DNA from: JAZDLR01 sp964540995
Lineage (GTDB): Bacteria; Patescibacteriota; Patescibacteriia; UBA1558; 2-01-FULL-52-15
NCBI GenBank assembly: GCA_964540995.1
Contig: CAZIOU010000025.1
Coordinates: 1-7,716 of the forward strand
DNA: 7,716 nucleotides
Direction: 5' to 3'
Positions 5,744 to 7,716 of this stretch are shown here, in pieces. Position 1 is the stretch's first letter; each line of letters starts with the position of its first letter. The notes below the pieces were generated by a model. The model was not told the origin of the DNA and made no database searches. It saw only the letters and a list, made by a program, of their open reading frames with translations. The translations under genes and the position numbers were made by a program.

Positions 5744-7384
5744 TTTGATCTGGCTGGTTATAATCTTATCACCATCTTGAAGACCGGAAACGATTTCTAT
5801 TTGTCCATCAGAACCCACCAGTCCAGTGGTAATAGCTACATCCAATACGGTTGGGTTCTTGGCATCACCGATCAAGGTATGCACGATCTTCTTGCCATCC
5901 TTAGCTGCTACTGCGCGTTGTGGAACTGACAATACCTGATTACGCGTATCGGTCAATACAATTATATTGGCTGTCATACCAGACTTAACGCGTTCATCGT
6001 CCTGCAAAAATTCGAAGGTCACTTTATAGGTTGATACACCATCAACCAAGGTTTCAGCTGGGTCGATAGCTACCACCTTGGCAGCAAAGTTAACGTCGCT
6101 CCCGTAAGCATCGAGGGTAATATCGGCACTGTTATCCAGCTTAATTTTGGTAATATCAGCTTCTGGTACATTAGCTTCTACTTGATACTTCTTATCGGTA
6201 ATGAGAGAAACCAAACCGACATTAGGCGAGGTCACCTGACCAACTTTGGCATCTTGCTTAGTAACTAAGCCGGCGAAAGGGGCGCGGATAACATTCTTAG
6301 ATAATTGCGCCTGATAATTTTGGACGATGGCTACCTGTTGAGCCACGAGAGCGGTCTGCGAATCAAGCGATGCCTGTGCCTGTCTGACAACCGCCTCTTG
6401 TCCAGCTAGTTGCTCGGATGTAGGTCCTGCTTGCTTCAATACCAATTCATTGCGACGTTGATCAACGGTAGCCTTCTGAGCTGAGATGGATTGTTGAATG
6501 GTGGCTACATTAGTGCTGGCAGTATTTACATTGGTAATAGCGGTAGCCACATTGGTGCGATAGGTATCCAAGGTGCTATTGGATAGCGCGCAAGGAGCGG
6601 TTAAGGTTTGGTTCAAAGCCATTAAGAAAGTAGCGATCTTACTTAGATGATTTTGGGTACTGATGATTTGTGAATCATAAGCCGATTGATTGACGCTGGC
6701 AGTTAAGACAGGCAACTCTGTCTGCCAAGTCTTCAATTCATTCTCACTATCATAGCGACCGCTGGTAGCATCGTTGGCGTTTTGAGAATCGCAGGTAGCA
6801 AAGGTAAAAGCGTAACTCTGGGTGTTGGAGGTGAAAATAGCCGCCGTCTTGGCTCTGACAGCATCGTTGGCTTTGGCATAAGCGTCATTGATAGTGTTGC
6901 GAGCTGAAAGGTAGTAATTAGTCAGGTCTTGCTCTGCCTTGGCTACGGCAGCTTGCGACACTGCTACGTCTTCTGAACGAGCACCATTTTTGAGCTCATC
7001 CAGCTTGGCTTGCTGATTGGCCAGCGCTGCTTGATATTGGGATAGCTGTGCTTGAGCACTGCGCACACCAGCTTCCGCTTGACGCAGCTGAGCAGCTACA
7101 TCAGCGCTGTCTAGCACAACCAGCGTCTGACCGGCTTGTACACGGTCTCCGACTTTGACATAAGCAGCAGCCACACGTCCGCTTCGTTCTAAGGCCAGGT
7201 CAACTTCTTGAGCTGGCTTGATGGTGCCGGTCACTGACACTTCCTGACGGAGATCGGCTTTCTGTGCCACAACATATTCATAGTTACTTTTCTTATTCTG
7301 GGACGCGGCGACACTGATAACAACAATGACGGCAACGGCCAAAATGATGCTTCCGATAATAATTTTCTTCTTCGTGAATTTCAT
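5741..7384 (-). CDS. HlyD/MacA-family membrane fusion (adaptor) protein
   Basis: The 547-residue product is the adaptor of a MacB/YknXYZ-type exporter. It has a basic N-terminus (KFTKKK) and one membrane anchor (about 8-27), so the rest lies outside the membrane. The lipoyl/barrel-sandwich domain is in two halves: VTGTIKPAQEVDLALERSGR with VGDRVQAGQTLVVLD (51-92), and VIRAPFAGLVTKQDAKVGQ (365-383). The beta-barrel and membrane-proximal domains follow (about 400-545, including VKSGMTANIIV). Between the two lipoyl halves lies an unusually long, Ala/Gln-rich coiled-coil region (about 98-362), several times the length of a simple MacA hairpin. It contains two related segments (131-155 and 316-340) and the only two cysteines of the protein (C198, C265). 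The gene starts 9 bases after the MarR stop, with AAAGGA just upstream of the ATG. No outer-membrane channel gene is visible, which fits a one-membrane host. Confidence 0.95.
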   Translation of the reverse strand: MKFTKKKIIIGSIILAVAVIVVISVAASQNKKSNYEYVVAQKADLRQEVSVTGTIKPAQEVDLALERSGRVAAAYVKVGDRVQAGQTLVVLDSADVAAQLRQAEAGVRSAQAQLSQYQAALANQQAKLDELKNGARSEDVAVSQAAVAKAEQDLTNYYLSARNTINDAYAKANDAVRAKTAAIFTSNTQSYAFTFATCDSQNANDATSGRYDSENELKTWQTELPVLTASVNQSAYDSQIISTQNHLSKIATFLMALNQTLTAPCALSNSTLDTYRTNVATAITNVNTASTNVATIQQSISAQKATVDQRRNELVLKQAGPTSEQLAGQEAVVRQAQASLDSQTALVAQQVAIVQNYQAQLSKNVIRAPFAGLVTKQDAKVGQVTSPNVGLVSLITDKKYQVEANVPEADITKIKLDNSADITLDAYGSDVNFAAKVVAIDPAETLVDGVSTYKVTFEFLQDDERVKSGMTANIIVLTDTRNQVLSVPQRAVAAKDGKKIVHTLIGDAKNPTVLDVAITTGLVGSDGQIEIVSGLQDGDKIITSQIK

Positions 7385-7393
7385 AGTCCTTTA

Positions 7394-7716
7394 TTAAGAG
7401 GGTATTAGTTTAGTTAAAATAGCATAGAGATGGCTGATATCGCTAGGGTTAAGCACCTTCAGTGTCTGGCGTAGCCTCTGCTCCATGGTATCGAGTGCTT
7501 TCTGCCTGGCTCGCTTACCAGCAGGAGTAAGGGCAAGACGAATTGAACGTCCGTCGGTTGCGCTGGACGTCCGACGGACATGACCAGTGCGAACAAGACT
7601 TTCAATAAGAGAAGTCGCCGTGGGTCGGGTAATAAACAGCTGCTGAGCGATAGCGCTCATCGTCGGCTCGGCCATCTCACTGATCATATGAAGAGCGCCC
7701 AACTGAACCATCGATA
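7394..7716 (-). CDS. MarR-family transcriptional regulator (N-terminus cut by window edge)
   Basis: The frame stays open to the end of the window. An ATG at 7711 would give only 105 residues, whereas MarR proteins usually have about 140-150, so the first 30-40 residues are probably outside. The visible part holds the winged helix-turn-helix: helix-turn-helix MSAIAQQLFITRPTATSLIE (18-37, counted from that ATG), then the wing RRTSSATDGRSIRLALTPAG (46-65) with the characteristic Asp-x-Arg (D53, R55), and the C-terminal dimerisation helix (about 66-104). MarR proteins bind palindromic operators as dimers and usually repress neighbouring efflux genes until a small ligand binds. The exporter genes follow on the same strand after 9 bases, so it very probably controls its own operon. 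The promoter and operator would lie upstream, outside this window. Confidence 0.93.
   Translation of the reverse strand, partial: SMVQLGALHMISEMAEPTMSAIAQQLFITRPTATSLIESLVRTGHVRRTSSATDGRSIRLALTPAGKRARQKALDTMEQRLRQTLKVLNPSDISHLYAILTKLIPS

Larger units (their letters stand above)
1729..7716 (-). other. MarR-controlled export operon (probable single transcript)
   Basis: Six intact genes run in one direction with gaps of 9, 8, 1, 5 and 4 bases (MarR, adaptor, ATPase 1, MacB permease, permease 2, ATPase 2), then the permease relic and the hairpin at 1675-1709. No internal promoter or terminator was seen in the gaps. The order suggests one core pump (adaptor, ATPase 1, MacB permease) and a second permease/ATPase pair made in step with it. 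Confidence 0.85.

Noticed and set aside
1..7716. CRISPR arrays, insertion sequences, tRNA or rRNA genes
   Set aside because: No spaced direct repeats, transposase-like frames, terminal inverted repeats or tRNA-like clover-leaf sequences were seen on either strand.

Overview
The window carries two blocks of genes, on opposite strands, that converge near base 1710. It looks like a compact bacterial genome using the standard bacterial code: stops are TAA, TAG and one TGA, no long reading frame has an internal TGA, and coding density is high with gaps of 1 to 9 bases inside the operon. A free-standing MacB-like permease, a separate ATPase and a membrane-anchored adaptor, with no TolC-type outer-membrane partner, recall the YknXYZ-type exporters of Gram-positive bacteria. 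They also recall the transporters common in Patescibacteria (CPR), for example Saccharibacteria. I lean towards a CPR-like or monoderm host, but this is an inference from style, not proof.

Left block, plus strand (1-1710). A complete slipin/stomatin (SPFH) membrane-scaffold gene (49-813) is followed 35 bases later by a 55-residue cysteine-rich protein (849-1016). The small gene has no ribosome binding site, but a promoter-like -10 box lies 4 bases before its ATG, so it may be read from a leaderless transcript. An 18-bp perfect hairpin (1020-1058) then ends this unit. Eight bases after the hairpin a good housekeeping-type promoter (TTGACG, 17 bases, TAGGAT) begins. It drives an unrecognised 177-residue protein whose true start is 1139, because the first in-frame ATG at 1127 overlaps the GGAGG ribosome binding site. 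A hairpin with a T run at 1675-1709 closes this gene and probably also the opposing operon.

Right block, minus strand (7716 down to 1729). This is one tightly packed operon: a MarR-family regulator (cut by the window edge), a HlyD/MacA-type adaptor, an ABC ATPase, a MacB-type permease, a second and different FtsX-type permease, and a second ABC ATPase. The natural reading is a MarR-controlled MacB/YknXYZ-like export system. The adaptor, ATPase 1 and MacB permease form the core tripartite pump. Permease 2 and ATPase 2 form either a second transporter or an alternative half that shares the adaptor. No substrate can be read from the sequence.

The most interesting observation is a 57-base relic just after the last ATPase gene (1729-1785). 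It encodes, without a start codon, the extreme C-terminus of a third MacB-type permease and matches the end of the intact MacB gene at 13 of 17 residues. It marks a permease lost from the end of this operon. I found no CRISPR array, insertion sequence, tRNA or rRNA, and no clear evidence for an entirely new system. There is no gene-free stretch longer than 300 bases.
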